Positions 20,201 to 29,253 of a stretch of DNA of 64,000 nt are shown here, piece after piece. The position numbers and the translations under genes were made by a program. Position 1 is the stretch's first letter. Every line of letters begins with the position of its first letter. Origin of the DNA: Jaenimonas drosophilae (Eukaryota > Euglenozoa > Kinetoplastea > Trypanosomatida > Trypanosomatidae); contig JASAON010001588.1 of NCBI GenBank assembly GCA_030849065.1, positions 1 through 64,000 on the forward strand, read 5' to 3'. The notes below the pieces were generated by a model that did no database searches, was not told the DNA's origin, and worked only from the letters and a program-made list of their open reading frames with translations.

Positions 20201-21053
20201 GGTTGCCGTGGGGAGTCGGGTGGTACTGCGGAGTGCGCAGCATCTCCAACGCAATGACAGCCGACCAGGGATGTCCATGACGGGTGCCGTTCGTCCGTCT
20301 CCAGAAACAAGCCAGCCGATTGTTGTCCCACGGGGAACTATTTGCACTGTCGTGCGACTCGTGGCGCACAATGAACTCCAGAAGCAGGAAGCTGGACTGA
20401 TGGCATCAGCAGCGCAGCCTACGTCAGCACATAGGGATTATGCGCAGCTTTATGCCGAGCAGCAACCACAAGGGACCTGCAGGTTTCCGCTGCTTGAGAC
20501 GATGACGACGGACGGGAAAATGGTGCGTTTTATCCTGCTTCCAGAGCCAACCATTGTGGGTGGATACATGTCGTTGCACTTTTATGGACTGCCTTTGCTG
20601 CATCTTCCCATGCACGTTCTTTTGTCGTCAACTTCCGAAAGGGCGGGAATTCACCGACGCTCCAGGCTTAATCATGGCGGCGAGACGCAGGCGAGCACTC
20701 GGGCATGCGTATGCAGCACCGCCGTGTTCCACCCCTTCTCCACCCACCCAGACAGCCTTAGTGCCATTACCTTCACAGAGAAGGACTACCTCGCGGCCTT
20801 TGACCGGCTACGTAAGCGCACATCGCAACTTGAGTCTACTGATGATCCTGATGACCACACACTTTACTCCTTTGTTGAGGACGTTGTGTTTGAGAACGAC
20901 AGACCCTTCGCAGAAGGCGAGGTGAACGCCCGAGACGAGACACCAGCTGTCTTCACGTCCAGCGCTCTCACAGAGCTGTCGTTGTTTCCCAGAATGGGAG
21001 TGAGCTACACACAAGCTCATCCCCTCAGCACATCTTCCACAGAGGGCGAGTAG
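17214..21053 (+). CDS. Divergent PIF1-like protein lacking helicase motifs
   Basis: The 1,279-residue protein has no strong family match at first sight, but three regions follow the PIF1 helicase pattern in the right order. VVVIENAHFF (483-492) sits where PIF1 has its Walker B line ending in DE and is followed by a helix. PLGRVQVVLVGLSMSQV (about 559-575) matches motif III (PFGGIQ..L.GD..QLPPV type) with D replaced by L. The C-terminal VAVGSRVVL (about 997) and GLPLLHLPMHVLLSST (about 1126-1141) match the end of the PIF1 core, where the family has QLPLxLAWAxTIHKSQG. No GxGKS/T P-loop is present. Catalysis is therefore unlikely. Trypanosomatids have an expanded PIF1 family acting in the nucleus and kinetoplast. 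The longer frame from 17187 begins with GTG; the first ATG is 17214. Confidence 0.55.
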   Translation: MQESSVQVSSVKGEAQTWEAHSSALFSMNSELLDLLQATQDSSLEADSANPIPQTPSPSPRISPPRLVVGGSLFPRYAGAASARNPMTMKICEGVRLAAPPRSSHFPLGGYRLGLLRFGTLYCPFTKQFFSLSSMHWSCLRAAGFDVDISMYCGRSVRLLNPVQLYRMACELHNSTPVWKKETPGFPLHCPVAPDPPKPLPILQAKKFYHQQAWSNLLASTLGKLLESAATSDFHRFCQSISASVELESDPFTSRRIQFTHDWLLSMHSTTSASTEAPRNLPTGAMSEYTTISAAMAREQCGWRREVLQLRPKWIPTVEADRTSPLSDGSSLGEAAASSSPCVESWIRPFVHRPLLQLLPGLPSHTRAVQLFVQASHDGDVQVVCECVLGNLVRQARCHSHPPTIYTCPVHHCVDYSTVLDLVAFPVVDTGQHLDATPHHKLISERRLDTSTSVPLLSLGLPSSNTSVEDAKFFVDVRPPECVVVIENAHFFSRRAISRLLDQWTRNGAAWQIVMEGCCDPQQTASSDGASSHSISTFRQLLLGVEPITKSVRLRHGHPLGRVQVVLVGLSMSQVSSSSTPEGDADRWVEVAHASGEMTVELNSGPCQSRFFVEEPLSATLLRLAPMYARKMTGVARTEVRQEIVEAAIALLPNTLHLQQTHSRLLRSGKKEYSGSEGVPLHSLAGEALLSEACEQLLQLGDSADGCPKMDSSMEGTGRYPFLNTLRVRHALLNGHYMRVRRSLSSPSDPPRHGRAEPVNRQVLQVDFCDSRQEWMDRHEQQLGELARCAWAEQRCMWQGKHSTPSVQSDFREAYHPFLEPPLLLGQWTSTLLFCAPAVADVLPLRAILLDALRRQQPPDGWETDCVDIMHVDSVVFPSERRCRLFGVRARFADTSDFTMLAKAACEKALQRVLKAYAATQSLFSLWTYRLASSNEVARERLGDVVASLGEGSRLRILPASTTDFSAVTEWKSPLVPNTVEKRLFSLAMFQQPPLQVAVGSRVVLRSAQHLQRNDSRPGMSMTGAVRPSPETSQPIVVPRGTICTVVRLVAHNELQKQEAGLMASAAQPTSAHRDYAQLYAEQQPQGTCRFPLLETMTTDGKMVRFILLPEPTIVGGYMSLHFYGLPLLHLPMHVLLSSTSERAGIHRRSRLNHGGETQASTRACVCSTAVFHPFSTHPDSLSAITFTEKDYLAAFDRLRKRTSQLESTDDPDDHTLYSFVEDVVFENDRPFAEGEVNARDETPAVFTSSALTELSLFPRMGVSYTQAHPLSTSSTEGE

Positions 21054-22134
21054 CGACATAGCGTACTGGTTGAAATCTTAATCCGTGAAGAACAGAGAAC
21101 AGCAAGTAGGCACTACCCTATCTAGTAGCTAAAGTGGAACCCCTAGCGAATTGAGGCCGTTTTTGTGAGAGTTGGTTTGCTGTGTTGTTGAAGATATTTT
21201 TATTTCTGGGGCAAAACGATATAGTAGCATCCATAAACAATAATAAAGGGCTCGAATGCCAAGTGGGCTTTCACCGAATATGGCGCATTCTTTTTTTTTT
21301 TTCCATTTTGGAGGACGGGTACGACTGCGATACCTCCCTCGTGATTTGTGATGGAGGCGGATGGGGGTTCTGCCGCTCTCCTACTAGCGCTTCTCTTTCT
21401 TCAACTTTGCGCCTATTCGTCCGACCCTTCTCCCATTTCACCCCACTGTTGCGTTTCGTCGTCTGCATTCACCAAGTTTTTTCTTTTTATCTTTTGTACA
21501 GGCAGACACGACTCTGGGTTCTACACTTGCTTTCATGGGCAACGGGATCTTTTTTTTTTTGCTTGTATTGACTTGATGTTGTTTCTCGGATGAGGATCTG
21601 CCTCGTTTCCTCCGAATTTGCTGTTGTTGTTATTGTTGTTGTTGCTTTTTTTGTTTTTCGTGTTGATCGGCTGATTCGCCTTGTTGTTGTGCTTTTGACT
21701 CGCGTGTCTTTTTCAGGTCACTCAGTGGAGGTGACAGTGTTGACAGTGGTGGAAGGTGCAATGGCTTGATTGGTGCAAAGCACATGCCTACTCCGATGAT
21801 TTGTGGACCTTTTATGAAAACCAGATGAATGGTAAATGCGACATTCTTTCATTTTGTTACACCCGCTGTGTTTCTTCTGACAGCTGTATTTTGATCTCAA
21901 CTTCTCACTCTATTCTTGATGATTTGCACATTACTCCGTGTAGTTGGTAGTAGGGATATTTCACTAGTAGTGAAGTTGAGAATTTTTTAAAGTGCTACAG
22001 GTGCATCTCACGGAAATAAAGGAAGAAGGCAGTCATCTCCTGAAGTTCCACGCATCCGTCCTGCTGTTTCTATTTGCGACAACCAAACGTTCGCCTGAGG
22101 AGATCTAAACGACCTGAAACGCTCAAGCCCAATA
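21054..22134. other. 1.08-kb intergenic region, T-rich
   Basis: No gene is supported. T runs occur at about 21291-21303, 21549-21560 and 21647-21657, with a GTT microsatellite around 21621-21648. Candidate acceptors are at 21715-21716 and, nearer the next gene, a tract at 22055-22075 with AG at 22099-22100; the latter fits better because no ATG lies between it and 22135. Confidence 0.5.
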
Positions 22135-22980
22135 ATGCCACCTGCCCCTGCTAGCACGGCCGTCAATGGTCAGGAGCTATGCCGCACAATTACGGATCAG
22201 CTTAAGAATATGGACAGCGCCGTAGGCCAAATGGTTCATCTCAACCACACGATTGCGGCAGGCTCCCGTCACCTCGCAAATTATGCAGAGCAGCTCCGCC
22301 AAATGTACGCCGATGCCCATGACGAGCTGCAATACATTGAGCAGCTTGCCTCTGATTCTGAGCGCAAGCTCCAAAACGTTCAGCACGTTGTTGAAACGTA
22401 CTTGGCCGTTCAGGATGCTGTCGTGGCGAGTGATGGGTACACATATGAGCGTGCGCAGATTCATGACTACATCACTACTACACGCGCTCAGGGTGGAGTT
22501 CCTTCGTCCCAACGAACAAAGGAAGAGCTCACGCCGCTTCTGATTCCCAATCGCTCACTGAATATGCTCCTAGAGCAGATTGTGGCAGTGCAGCAGCGCT
22601 CGGAACACTCCGTGGGAGCTGCGGTGGACAATGCTATTGCCAGGTTTAACGAAAGCCACATGGTCAACAACCACGGCCACACTGGGGCTGCCGGAGGCGG
22701 TAGGAAGGATCACGATGCCCCCGTTGAACTGAATGCCAAGGGTGAGCGTGTGCACCCTTGTCTTCGTGTGTACAGCTTCTGCAACTACAAGGGAAACTGT
22801 GCGTACGCAAAGTACCCCTTTGAGGCCTGCTTGTCCAATCTTAAGGGTAAGTGCCGCTTCGGTGCCCAATGCCACGAACCTCACGTGGATTTCCGCGGTC
22901 CTCTGAGCGATCACGGCATCCCCACTAAGGATGAGCTCAATTCGGATGTGAAGCCCAGTGCGCAGGCAGTTGCAAACTGA
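22135..22980 (+). CDS. U-box/CCCH zinc-finger protein, ZC3H39/ZC3H40-like (copy 1)
   Basis: The 281-residue protein has three parts. A helical, probably coiled-coil N-terminus covers about 1-85. A U-box-like fold at about 93-155 contains VVASDGYTYERAQIHDYI and ends in LIPNRSLNMLLEQI, matching the U-box pattern for E2 binding. Two C-terminal zinc fingers follow. Finger 2 is canonical CCCH (C232, C240, C246, H250). Finger 1 keeps three Cys (C209, C216, C222) but has K226 where His is expected. The next gene has the same plan. This matches the T. brucei pair ZC3H39 and ZC3H40, reported as a post-transcriptional regulator of respiratory-chain mRNAs; which copy is which is not decided. The combination could couple RNA binding to ubiquitin transfer, or the U-box may serve only for pairing. 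Confidence 0.8.
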   Translation: MPPAPASTAVNGQELCRTITDQLKNMDSAVGQMVHLNHTIAAGSRHLANYAEQLRQMYADAHDELQYIEQLASDSERKLQNVQHVVETYLAVQDAVVASDGYTYERAQIHDYITTTRAQGGVPSSQRTKEELTPLLIPNRSLNMLLEQIVAVQQRSEHSVGAAVDNAIARFNESHMVNNHGHTGAAGGGRKDHDAPVELNAKGERVHPCLRVYSFCNYKGNCAYAKYPFEACLSNLKGKCRFGAQCHEPHVDFRGPLSDHGIPTKDELNSDVKPSAQAVAN

Positions 22981-23911
22981 GCATGCGAAGTTCAGCTACA
23001 CTGCTGAGCATCCGTCAAGCCTCTCGGGCACTCGGTTCCGTTTCCATTCCTTTACAGCACCAAGGGCCAACGACTGCGCCGATTGCGCCACCTACGTACT
23101 CCCACGTGCGCTTATCGAATAACGCCCTAGCCTTGGTGGACAGGGCACGTGCCTGTTGGCGCTACAGTCAACGCGCTTCACTTGACGTTGACGGTAGATA
23201 TTGGACGCATTCATACTCGCTTTTGTTCATGTGGGGACGACCTACAATTCTCTGCTGCGACAGAACCTGTGCGACTCATTTTCAACAGCTCGTGCGTCCA
23301 CGCTCTCTTGCTGGATGGAAAGAACCGACTATCTTTACTCACATCCATTTTTTTGATCCGAGGCTCCTTTTTCTTTCCCTGACTGTCTTTCTCTGCGCTC
23401 CCTTTTCCCAATGTTGTAGTAGTAGTTGCTGATGACCTGACAACAGGGGTGTATAGGGGTGGGGTCACCCGCCACCGCCACTGCCTGATTGTAATCAAGC
23501 CACCCAACTAACACAATGGGCCAGAGAATTATATGTTGTTGTGATCTTGCTTCTGTAAGGGAGAGACTGCAGTTCCCACCCCAGTAATGTTCGCCTTACT
23601 GACGACATGAAATGACTACGAATACTTCCCACGCCACTCCTCGCAAGGGCATGCGGTTACTCAAACCAATGGTGCTGTCTGTCTCTAGTTGTGACATCAT
23701 GTGGCGTTCTTCCGCCTTTATTGTTTCAATCGCTGTCCAGGTAGCTAGTACTAGTACCCTAGTAGTGACTTCACCCTATCGAGCCACGTGGATTAGCTGC
23801 TTTCCCCTTACCGGCAGCAGCGTCTTCAGAACTCATTTGCCTCTTTTTGCTTCGTGTCGTGGTTCACATCCCTTGGAAAATAACACTGCTCCAGACTTTT
23901 GAATCAAACCA
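22981..23911. other. Intergenic region between the U-box/CCCH paralogues
   Basis: Two open frames with ATG (22983-23432 and 23612-23902) are not believed to be genes. Pyrimidine tracts occur at 23344-23410 (AG 23418-23419) and 23708-23738 (AG 23739-23740). The second is the likely acceptor, since no ATG follows until 23912. Confidence 0.5.
23708..23740 (+). promoter_or_regulatory. Trans-splice acceptor for U-box/CCCH copy 2
   Basis: A T/C-rich tract ending in GCTGTCCAG gives AG at 23739-23740. The 171-nt leader that follows has no ATG. Confidence 0.5.
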
Positions 23912-24922
23912 ATGAACACCGCCACAACTGGATATCAAAGCGGAGCCGATGACACCCTGCTTTGGGATCGCGTGAATCAGTATCAGGAGTATCTTTGTGA
24001 TCCGCAGGTGGGCAATCTTCACAGCCACGCACAGATTCTCCAAGAGTTATCTGCATCGATGGAGGATACCATTCAGGCCTACAACGACATTGTAACATCG
24101 CGCAACGCCGCCCTTCGCCGCCTCTTCGCCGTGGATCAGCAGATTCGAGACATTGAGGTCACCGTCCAGCGCTTTGCCGGGGCAGAGGACCCTGTGGTGG
24201 CCAGCGATGGCTTCACTTACCAGAGAGGAAAGCTCTGTCCATATTTGCAGGAGTGCAAGAACACTAACAGCAAGCCGCTCTCCAAGGAAACCAAGGAGGA
24301 GCTCTCTGATGTGCTTGTGCCCAATTACTCGTTCTCTCACTTGGTAAAGCTAATCAAGAGGGCCGTCCCACCCCCGCTGCCATTTCTTGCTCCCCGTGCC
24401 CTACTCAATCACAGTTACGGAAACCCTGGTGCGGGCCACCACAGCAACGCGCTCCCTGGCCGCATGGATGGCAGCATCGGCGCACGCCGTGGAAACCTCG
24501 GTGGGGCGCACAATGGTATGAAGGCCATGGCAGGAAATGCCGGTACATCAAATGGTGAGCGTCCCACCCTACACCCTTGCCTGCGCGTCTACGGATACTG
24601 CAACTTCATGTCCGATTGCAGCTTCGCCAACTATCCCTATGAAGCCTGTTTGAACTTCATCAAGGGTAAGTGCCGCTTTGGCTCCACCTGCAAGGAGCTC
24701 CACGTGGACCCGAAGGAAGAAGCTTACCAGAATCCAAAGAGCTTTGCAGCGGTGGGAGGAAAACATTATGCGTCCGCCACCGCCATGACAGCTGCGCCTG
24801 CGGAACTGAATAACGCAGACAGCAACCCTCCCGTTCCAACCTCCATAGTCGATGGCACCCAGACCACTCAGTTGGAAAACGCGTCACAGAACACAAACTC
24901 AACGGCCGAGAAGAGCGCGTAA
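23912..24922 (+). CDS. U-box/CCCH zinc-finger protein, ZC3H39/ZC3H40-like (copy 2)
   Basis: This 336-residue paralogue of the upstream gene has the same order: helical N-terminus, U-box-like segment from about residue 93 (DPVVASDGFTYQRGKL, then LVPNYSFSHLVKLI), a Gly/Asn/His-rich linker, two zinc fingers and a Thr/Asn/Ala-rich tail. Finger 2 is canonical (C246, C254, C260, H264). Finger 1 has C223, C230 and C236 but N240 in place of the His. The DPVVASDG line is closer to true U-boxes than in copy 1, which reads DAVVASDG. The T. brucei counterparts are reported to act as a complex, so these two products probably work together. Tandem duplication with divergence in linker and tail is the simplest history. 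Confidence 0.8.
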   Translation: MNTATTGYQSGADDTLLWDRVNQYQEYLCDPQVGNLHSHAQILQELSASMEDTIQAYNDIVTSRNAALRRLFAVDQQIRDIEVTVQRFAGAEDPVVASDGFTYQRGKLCPYLQECKNTNSKPLSKETKEELSDVLVPNYSFSHLVKLIKRAVPPPLPFLAPRALLNHSYGNPGAGHHSNALPGRMDGSIGARRGNLGGAHNGMKAMAGNAGTSNGERPTLHPCLRVYGYCNFMSDCSFANYPYEACLNFIKGKCRFGSTCKELHVDPKEEAYQNPKSFAAVGGKHYASATAMTAAPAELNNADSNPPVPTSIVDGTQTTQLENASQNTNSTAEKSA

Positions 24923-25594
24923 TCTTCATGGATGGAATTCTTCTCCGAGATCCCTGACTGTTCATGTGCTTGGGTAGTTGTGGGATACGCGTCGTGCCAC
25001 ACTCACGTGGGGGAAGGGTGGCGACTGACCAAGGAAGTGAGCGAAGGTGAGTGAATCTGCACTTCCTTTCTTTTCTTTGATGATGGTGTGTGTGTCAATG
25101 GCGTGCTCAGGAAGTCGCCGTTGTGGGGTTGAGCCTCTGCTCCCTGTGACACCCAAACCTCTCTTTCTTCCACATCACTGAAGTTACGCTGTGTTGAGGA
25201 GTTGGAGATGGTCCCTCACGTCTATTGACCGGTTGGGACTCTCTGTCGCTCGTACACACACACGCAATAATTGGCGCAGCTCCACGTAAAGTAAAGTGAT
25301 CTTCTGATCTTTGGAATATTTTGTTGTTTATCTCGAAACAGTAGCGATGTGGCGATGATGTGTTGCGTGCAAAGATCAGCCAGCGATGTGCACAACCTCT
25401 CTGCTACGGCGTGTTGGTTGCATGGGGGTGGTTGTGAGACTTGTGCTACTATACCTGTGTGTGTGTGTGGACTCAAATCATGTCGCTTTGCTCGTTCTCT
25501 GAAACTAGCAACTCAGCGTCGAATACTGTCTTGTGGACTCATCCGTAGATACAACTCCCCCAACATAATTCTAGCTTGCATTGATTAATTCATC
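24923..25594. other. Intergenic region before GDT1
   Basis: No gene is seen. A short GT repeat lies around 25457-25469. The tract at 25484-25500 with AG at 25507-25508 is the best acceptor; no ATG lies between it and 25595. Confidence 0.5.
25484..25508 (+). promoter_or_regulatory. Trans-splice acceptor for GDT1
   Basis: The tract CGCTTTGCTCGTTCTCT is followed by AG at 25507-25508. Confidence 0.5.
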
Positions 25595-26341
25595 ATGGAC
25601 CTGACAAAAAGCTCCGGATGGGCCGATGGCTTCCTGTCCTCATTCTCCATGATTCTCGTCAGTGAAATCGGTGATAAAACCTTCTTCATTGCATGCCTCA
25701 TGGCAATGCGACACCCCAAGATTGTGGTGTACGCCGGTGCGCTCTCTGCCCTAGCTGCCATGACAGTTCTTTCAGCCTTGATGGGTGTTATCGTACCAAA
25801 CGTCCTTTCCGTACGCCTTACGCAGATGCTCGCCGTTGTGCTCTTCACCATATTTGGTGGAAAGATCCTGTACGACGAACTATGCAAATCTCCATCGGCA
25901 GATGGCAGTGACAGCAGTGATGATGAAATGGCAGAGGCTGCTGCTGCACTGCGCCGTCGCGACCCGAATGATTCCTTGGAGAGCGGCAGCGTGAACTCAT
26001 CTGTCTATGCCAGTGGGCCAGCTCGTCGGTGGCGACGCATTCTCAGCCCAGTTCTGGTCGAGGCATTTACCCTAACCTTTGTGGCCGAGTGGGGTGATCG
26101 TAGCCAGTTGGCAACCATCGCCCTCGCCGCAGCAAAGAACCCCTATGCGGTTACGGTTGGCGGTATTTTGGGACATGCGGTTTGTACTGGAGCGGCGGTA
26201 CTTGGTGGAAATCTGATTGCGCAGCGCGTCTCCATGCGAACGGTAAGCATCTCTGGTGGTGTGCTCTTCCTCATCTTTGCCTTGGCAACGCTGGTGGAGC
26301 TCCTTTCTGGATCACATGACATAGAGAAGACTCCCCGGTAA
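25595..26341 (+). CDS. GDT1: GDT1/TMEM165-family (UPF0016) cation/H+ exchanger
   Basis: The 248-residue membrane protein contains two copies of the family signature: E24-I-G-D-K-T29 in the first helix and E165-W-G-D-R-S170 in the second half. The acidic residues of both motifs line the Mn2+/Ca2+ path in GDT1/TMEM165 proteins. Each half has about three hydrophobic segments, separated by an acidic Ser/Asp-rich cytosolic loop at about 105-145. The family exchanges Mn2+ or Ca2+ for protons at the Golgi and supports glycosylation. There is no clear cleavable signal peptide or long N-terminal extension, unlike human TMEM165. In kinetoplastids Golgi or acidocalcisome location is plausible but not shown here. 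Confidence 0.9.
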   Translation: MDLTKSSGWADGFLSSFSMILVSEIGDKTFFIACLMAMRHPKIVVYAGALSALAAMTVLSALMGVIVPNVLSVRLTQMLAVVLFTIFGGKILYDELCKSPSADGSDSSDDEMAEAAAALRRRDPNDSLESGSVNSSVYASGPARRWRRILSPVLVEAFTLTFVAEWGDRSQLATIALAAAKNPYAVTVGGILGHAVCTGAAVLGGNLIAQRVSMRTVSISGGVLFLIFALATLVELLSGSHDIEKTPR

Positions 26342-27222
26342 GAAGAAGATATCGCGCCAACATGATCTTGCGCCTAGGTAACTCGTGAACGCCACCTCAA
26401 CTTGTTCATGGCTCTTATGCTCGTTCACTTCTTTTTTATTGCTGTTCTGCAAGCAGAGCTTTGGTCGCGAACCAGGTTGTGTGCCAGCAGACATAGCATA
26501 GTAAGTCCATCTATCCGTTTTTCCTGCTGTCAGTGAGATGACTCCTCAGCCTTAGAAATACAGGATTGAGTGAAGGAGTGGATGGACCCTTTATTTTATG
26601 CTTTGGTTGTGGCGGTTGTGCGGGTTACTCTACTGCTAACTGGTTGCCGTCTTTTGGATCGAAGTACAACGTTCGCTCATAACGGCACGGAAACGGCTGT
26701 TTTACAAAGATCGGCTTCCATGCACGGTAAGCTGCTGTACTCGATGCGGCTGCTTGTAAATCGATGGATGGTGATGTTGCTGACGTGCGACAGAGGTGCC
26801 GTGGGCTGAGGATGCATATTCTCGTTCATGTAACGCGCGTGGTACCACCGTTGTTGTAAGTTGCTGAGTGGTGACAAGTCTAATCATTCATTCCAACAAC
26901 ACCCTACAACTTCCTGCTTCATGGTTCGATACTTTTGTTTCATGCGCACATGTCATTCTCTCCTTCTTGCTCAATACTTTGCATGTCACAGCAAGCGGTG
27001 GTATTGTTGATCCGGCGGATCCATTGTTCTCGAGACCCCTTGCGCGTGGCTGGCTGACATACAACAGGAACCAATTTTGTTGTCTGACGCCACAACACGT
27101 GCATCGATACACCTCAACGACGATCGAGGCTGTTTTTGTTTTTGAATAGAGCGTAGCCCCAAGCTGACGGACTACACCGGTGGCGTGCTGCTACTGAAGA
27201 ACCCCAAATAAACAACAAGACA
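26342..27222. other. Intergenic region before IFT52
   Basis: No gene is seen. Pyrimidine tracts occur at about 26427-26451, 26514-26531 and 26952-26970. The tract at 27131-27144 followed by AG at 27148-27149 is the closest acceptor to IFT52. Confidence 0.5.
27131..27149 (+). promoter_or_regulatory. Trans-splice acceptor for IFT52
   Basis: TGTTTTTGTTTTTGAATAG ends at 27149. The 73-nt leader has no ATG. Confidence 0.6.
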
Positions 27223-29253
27223 ATGCTAGCTCAGGAAAAGCGCGCAGGATCACCAAATGGCCGAAAGACTGGCAGTGGCGTGTCCTTTGACGTCCCCGAT
27301 GAGCCCACGCCTGTGAAGGAGCATCAGACCCGTGTGTTGTTCGATGCGTGTCGTAAGGAACTCTACCACCCCAACAGTGGCTACAAACAACTCGTTCGAA
27401 AGCTGCGCCAAAGCGCGACGGTGGATGTGAACAAGGAGGACATTACCCTGGAGCGCATGCTGAACTACGATGTGGTTGTATTTGGTGCTCCACAACAGCA
27501 GCTTTCAGATGAGGACCTCGGTGCTATTCGCCGCTATGTGGAAAGTGGCGGCTCTGCGGTTATCTCCTTTGGTGATGGTCATGGCGGGCAGTACTCCTAC
27601 CTGAATGCATACTTGGAAGGCTGGACTGGAACCACGCTCAATGAGGATTGCGTGGTGCGCACGGTTTTGCAGAAGTACCTTCACCCGAAGGAGGTCTGCG
27701 TCACTAATGGAGTGACTAACCGAGCCATCAACAAGGCGGCTGGAAAGTATGTTCACGGGGCAACTGGGAACTTCAAGTCGTCCAACGCAATGGGAACCGC
27801 ATCCTTTGGCGCTGCCACGGGAGGTGGTCTTGGGCGTGGGCTAAATATGACGACACTAAACCGTACTGTTAACGGAGCTGCGGCTGGACAGACTATGGCT
27901 GGTGGCATGGCCCAAATGATGCAGGCCGCTGCGGACGAGCCTGAAACGGAGGTGCCGTCCTGTTTGGTCTTTGTCTACCCTCATGGCTTGACCTTTAACG
28001 TCAATCGTCCGGGTATTCCCATCTTGAGTAGTGGCTTTATGGCCTACCCTTTGAACCGACCGATTGCGGTGACATGGGAATCTCCAGAGGCGGTGGAACA
28101 CCTTGGACGTCGCAAGCAAGGAAAGCTGCTGCTGATTGGCAGTGCGCAGATGTTTGACGACAACTGGTTGGGCAGCGAGGAGAATGACCAACTCACCACG
28201 GTCATTTTTGATTATCTCAATCACCGCGTTAGGCTCAATCAAATTGATGCGGACGAACCGGATATTACGGACTACCACTACCTGCCCGATACCGCTGCCC
28301 TCTCGGAACGACTCCGCGTGGCGGTGGAGCAGCAGGAGGAACTCCCGCGTGACTTCACCAAGCTCTTCCAGCTTGACACCTTCAAGCTAGATACCGACCG
28401 CATCCCTGATGTGATGGACACCTATGAAAAGCTGAATGTCAAGCTGGAGCCGTTGACACTGATCCCTCCCGACTTCCAGACGCCGCTGCCGCCCGTGAAG
28501 CCTGCCGTCTTCGGCCCCATTCACCGCGATCCCCCACCGCCCGCCCTCGATCTCTTTGATCTTGACGAGGAGTTTGCCCCGGAGCGGGTGCGTCTGAGCC
28601 AGCTGACCAACAAGTGTAAGCCAGAGGACGTGGAGTTCTATATTCTCCAGGCTGCAGAGATCATGGGGGTCACCAAGAAGCTCCGCAGCCCACGCAATCG
28701 CGATCCGCGATCCCTTCTCGACTACATTTTCCGTCAAGTGGTGCAGTACAAGAAGGTTAACAGCGGCCCATCGCCTAGTGGAAAGCGTGCGTCCTACGGC
28801 AACGAAGCAGACGGTGGTGTTGATGGAGCTGCTGCGGCCCCCGCTGGGTCGGCGGGCGATGGCATGACGCGGGTGATTCGTGTCAATACCTCACCGAATG
28901 AATCCGCCACGGGCTTCAATGGAGACGCAACCCCCTTCGACGAGAATCCAAAATGGTCGTTGTTGTTGGAGGCTAACTTTGGCACTGGCCAGATCAAGGG
29001 CTCCATCGTGCTGCATGAGGACTCCGCACGCTTTCCTCGACAGGAGGCGCGCATTGAGGGAGACATCAAGCCGCCTGGTGAGCGTGACTACCCCATGGAG
29101 TGGGGTGTTGTGCTCGACTCCACATCCGGAGAGCAGATCTTCTACGTGTTCTTAGCCATCATTCAAGGCAACCAGCTGCGTGGAAAGTGCGAGCTTGGTG
29201 GAAACACCAACGGTGTCGAGCGTGAGTTCCAGTACATCATGGAAGAGCTGTAA
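27223..29253 (+). CDS. IFT52: Intraflagellar transport protein 52
   Basis: The 676-residue protein matches IFT52, a core IFT-B subunit that links IFT88, IFT70 and IFT46 in trains moving along the flagellum. The N-terminal GIFT domain starts near residue 37 (RVLFDACRKELYHP), with YDVVVFGAPQQQLSDEDLGA and GGSAVISFGDGHGGQ. A Gly/Ala/Met-rich insertion interrupts it at about 185-240. Family sequence resumes with VYPHGLTFNVNRP and GKLLLIGSAQMFDDNWL. The central part includes DLFDLDEEFAPERVRLSQL. Human IFT52 is about 437 residues; here a further domain of about 100 residues follows a linker (about 575-676), predicted from its alternating pattern to be beta-rich, and it is not part of the human protein. 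The IFT80 gene lies immediately downstream. Confidence 0.93.
   Translation: MLAQEKRAGSPNGRKTGSGVSFDVPDEPTPVKEHQTRVLFDACRKELYHPNSGYKQLVRKLRQSATVDVNKEDITLERMLNYDVVVFGAPQQQLSDEDLGAIRRYVESGGSAVISFGDGHGGQYSYLNAYLEGWTGTTLNEDCVVRTVLQKYLHPKEVCVTNGVTNRAINKAAGKYVHGATGNFKSSNAMGTASFGAATGGGLGRGLNMTTLNRTVNGAAAGQTMAGGMAQMMQAAADEPETEVPSCLVFVYPHGLTFNVNRPGIPILSSGFMAYPLNRPIAVTWESPEAVEHLGRRKQGKLLLIGSAQMFDDNWLGSEENDQLTTVIFDYLNHRVRLNQIDADEPDITDYHYLPDTAALSERLRVAVEQQEELPRDFTKLFQLDTFKLDTDRIPDVMDTYEKLNVKLEPLTLIPPDFQTPLPPVKPAVFGPIHRDPPPPALDLFDLDEEFAPERVRLSQLTNKCKPEDVEFYILQAAEIMGVTKKLRSPRNRDPRSLLDYIFRQVVQYKKVNSGPSPSGKRASYGNEADGGVDGAAAAPAGSAGDGMTRVIRVNTSPNESATGFNGDATPFDENPKWSLLLEANFGTGQIKGSIVLHEDSARFPRQEARIEGDIKPPGERDYPMEWGVVLDSTSGEQIFYVFLAIIQGNQLRGKCELGGNTNGVEREFQYIMEEL

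Noticed and set aside
22983..23432. 149-codon open frame right after U-box/CCCH copy 1
   Set aside because: It starts two bases after a stop, contains the pyrimidine tract and acceptor region, and shows no family features.
23612..23902. 96-codon open frame before U-box/CCCH copy 2
   Set aside because: It spans the likely splice acceptor of the next gene and has no recognisable protein pattern.
26930..26945. GGTTCGAT resembling a tRNA B-box
   Set aside because: Flanking sequence cannot form a T-arm, acceptor or anticodon arm.
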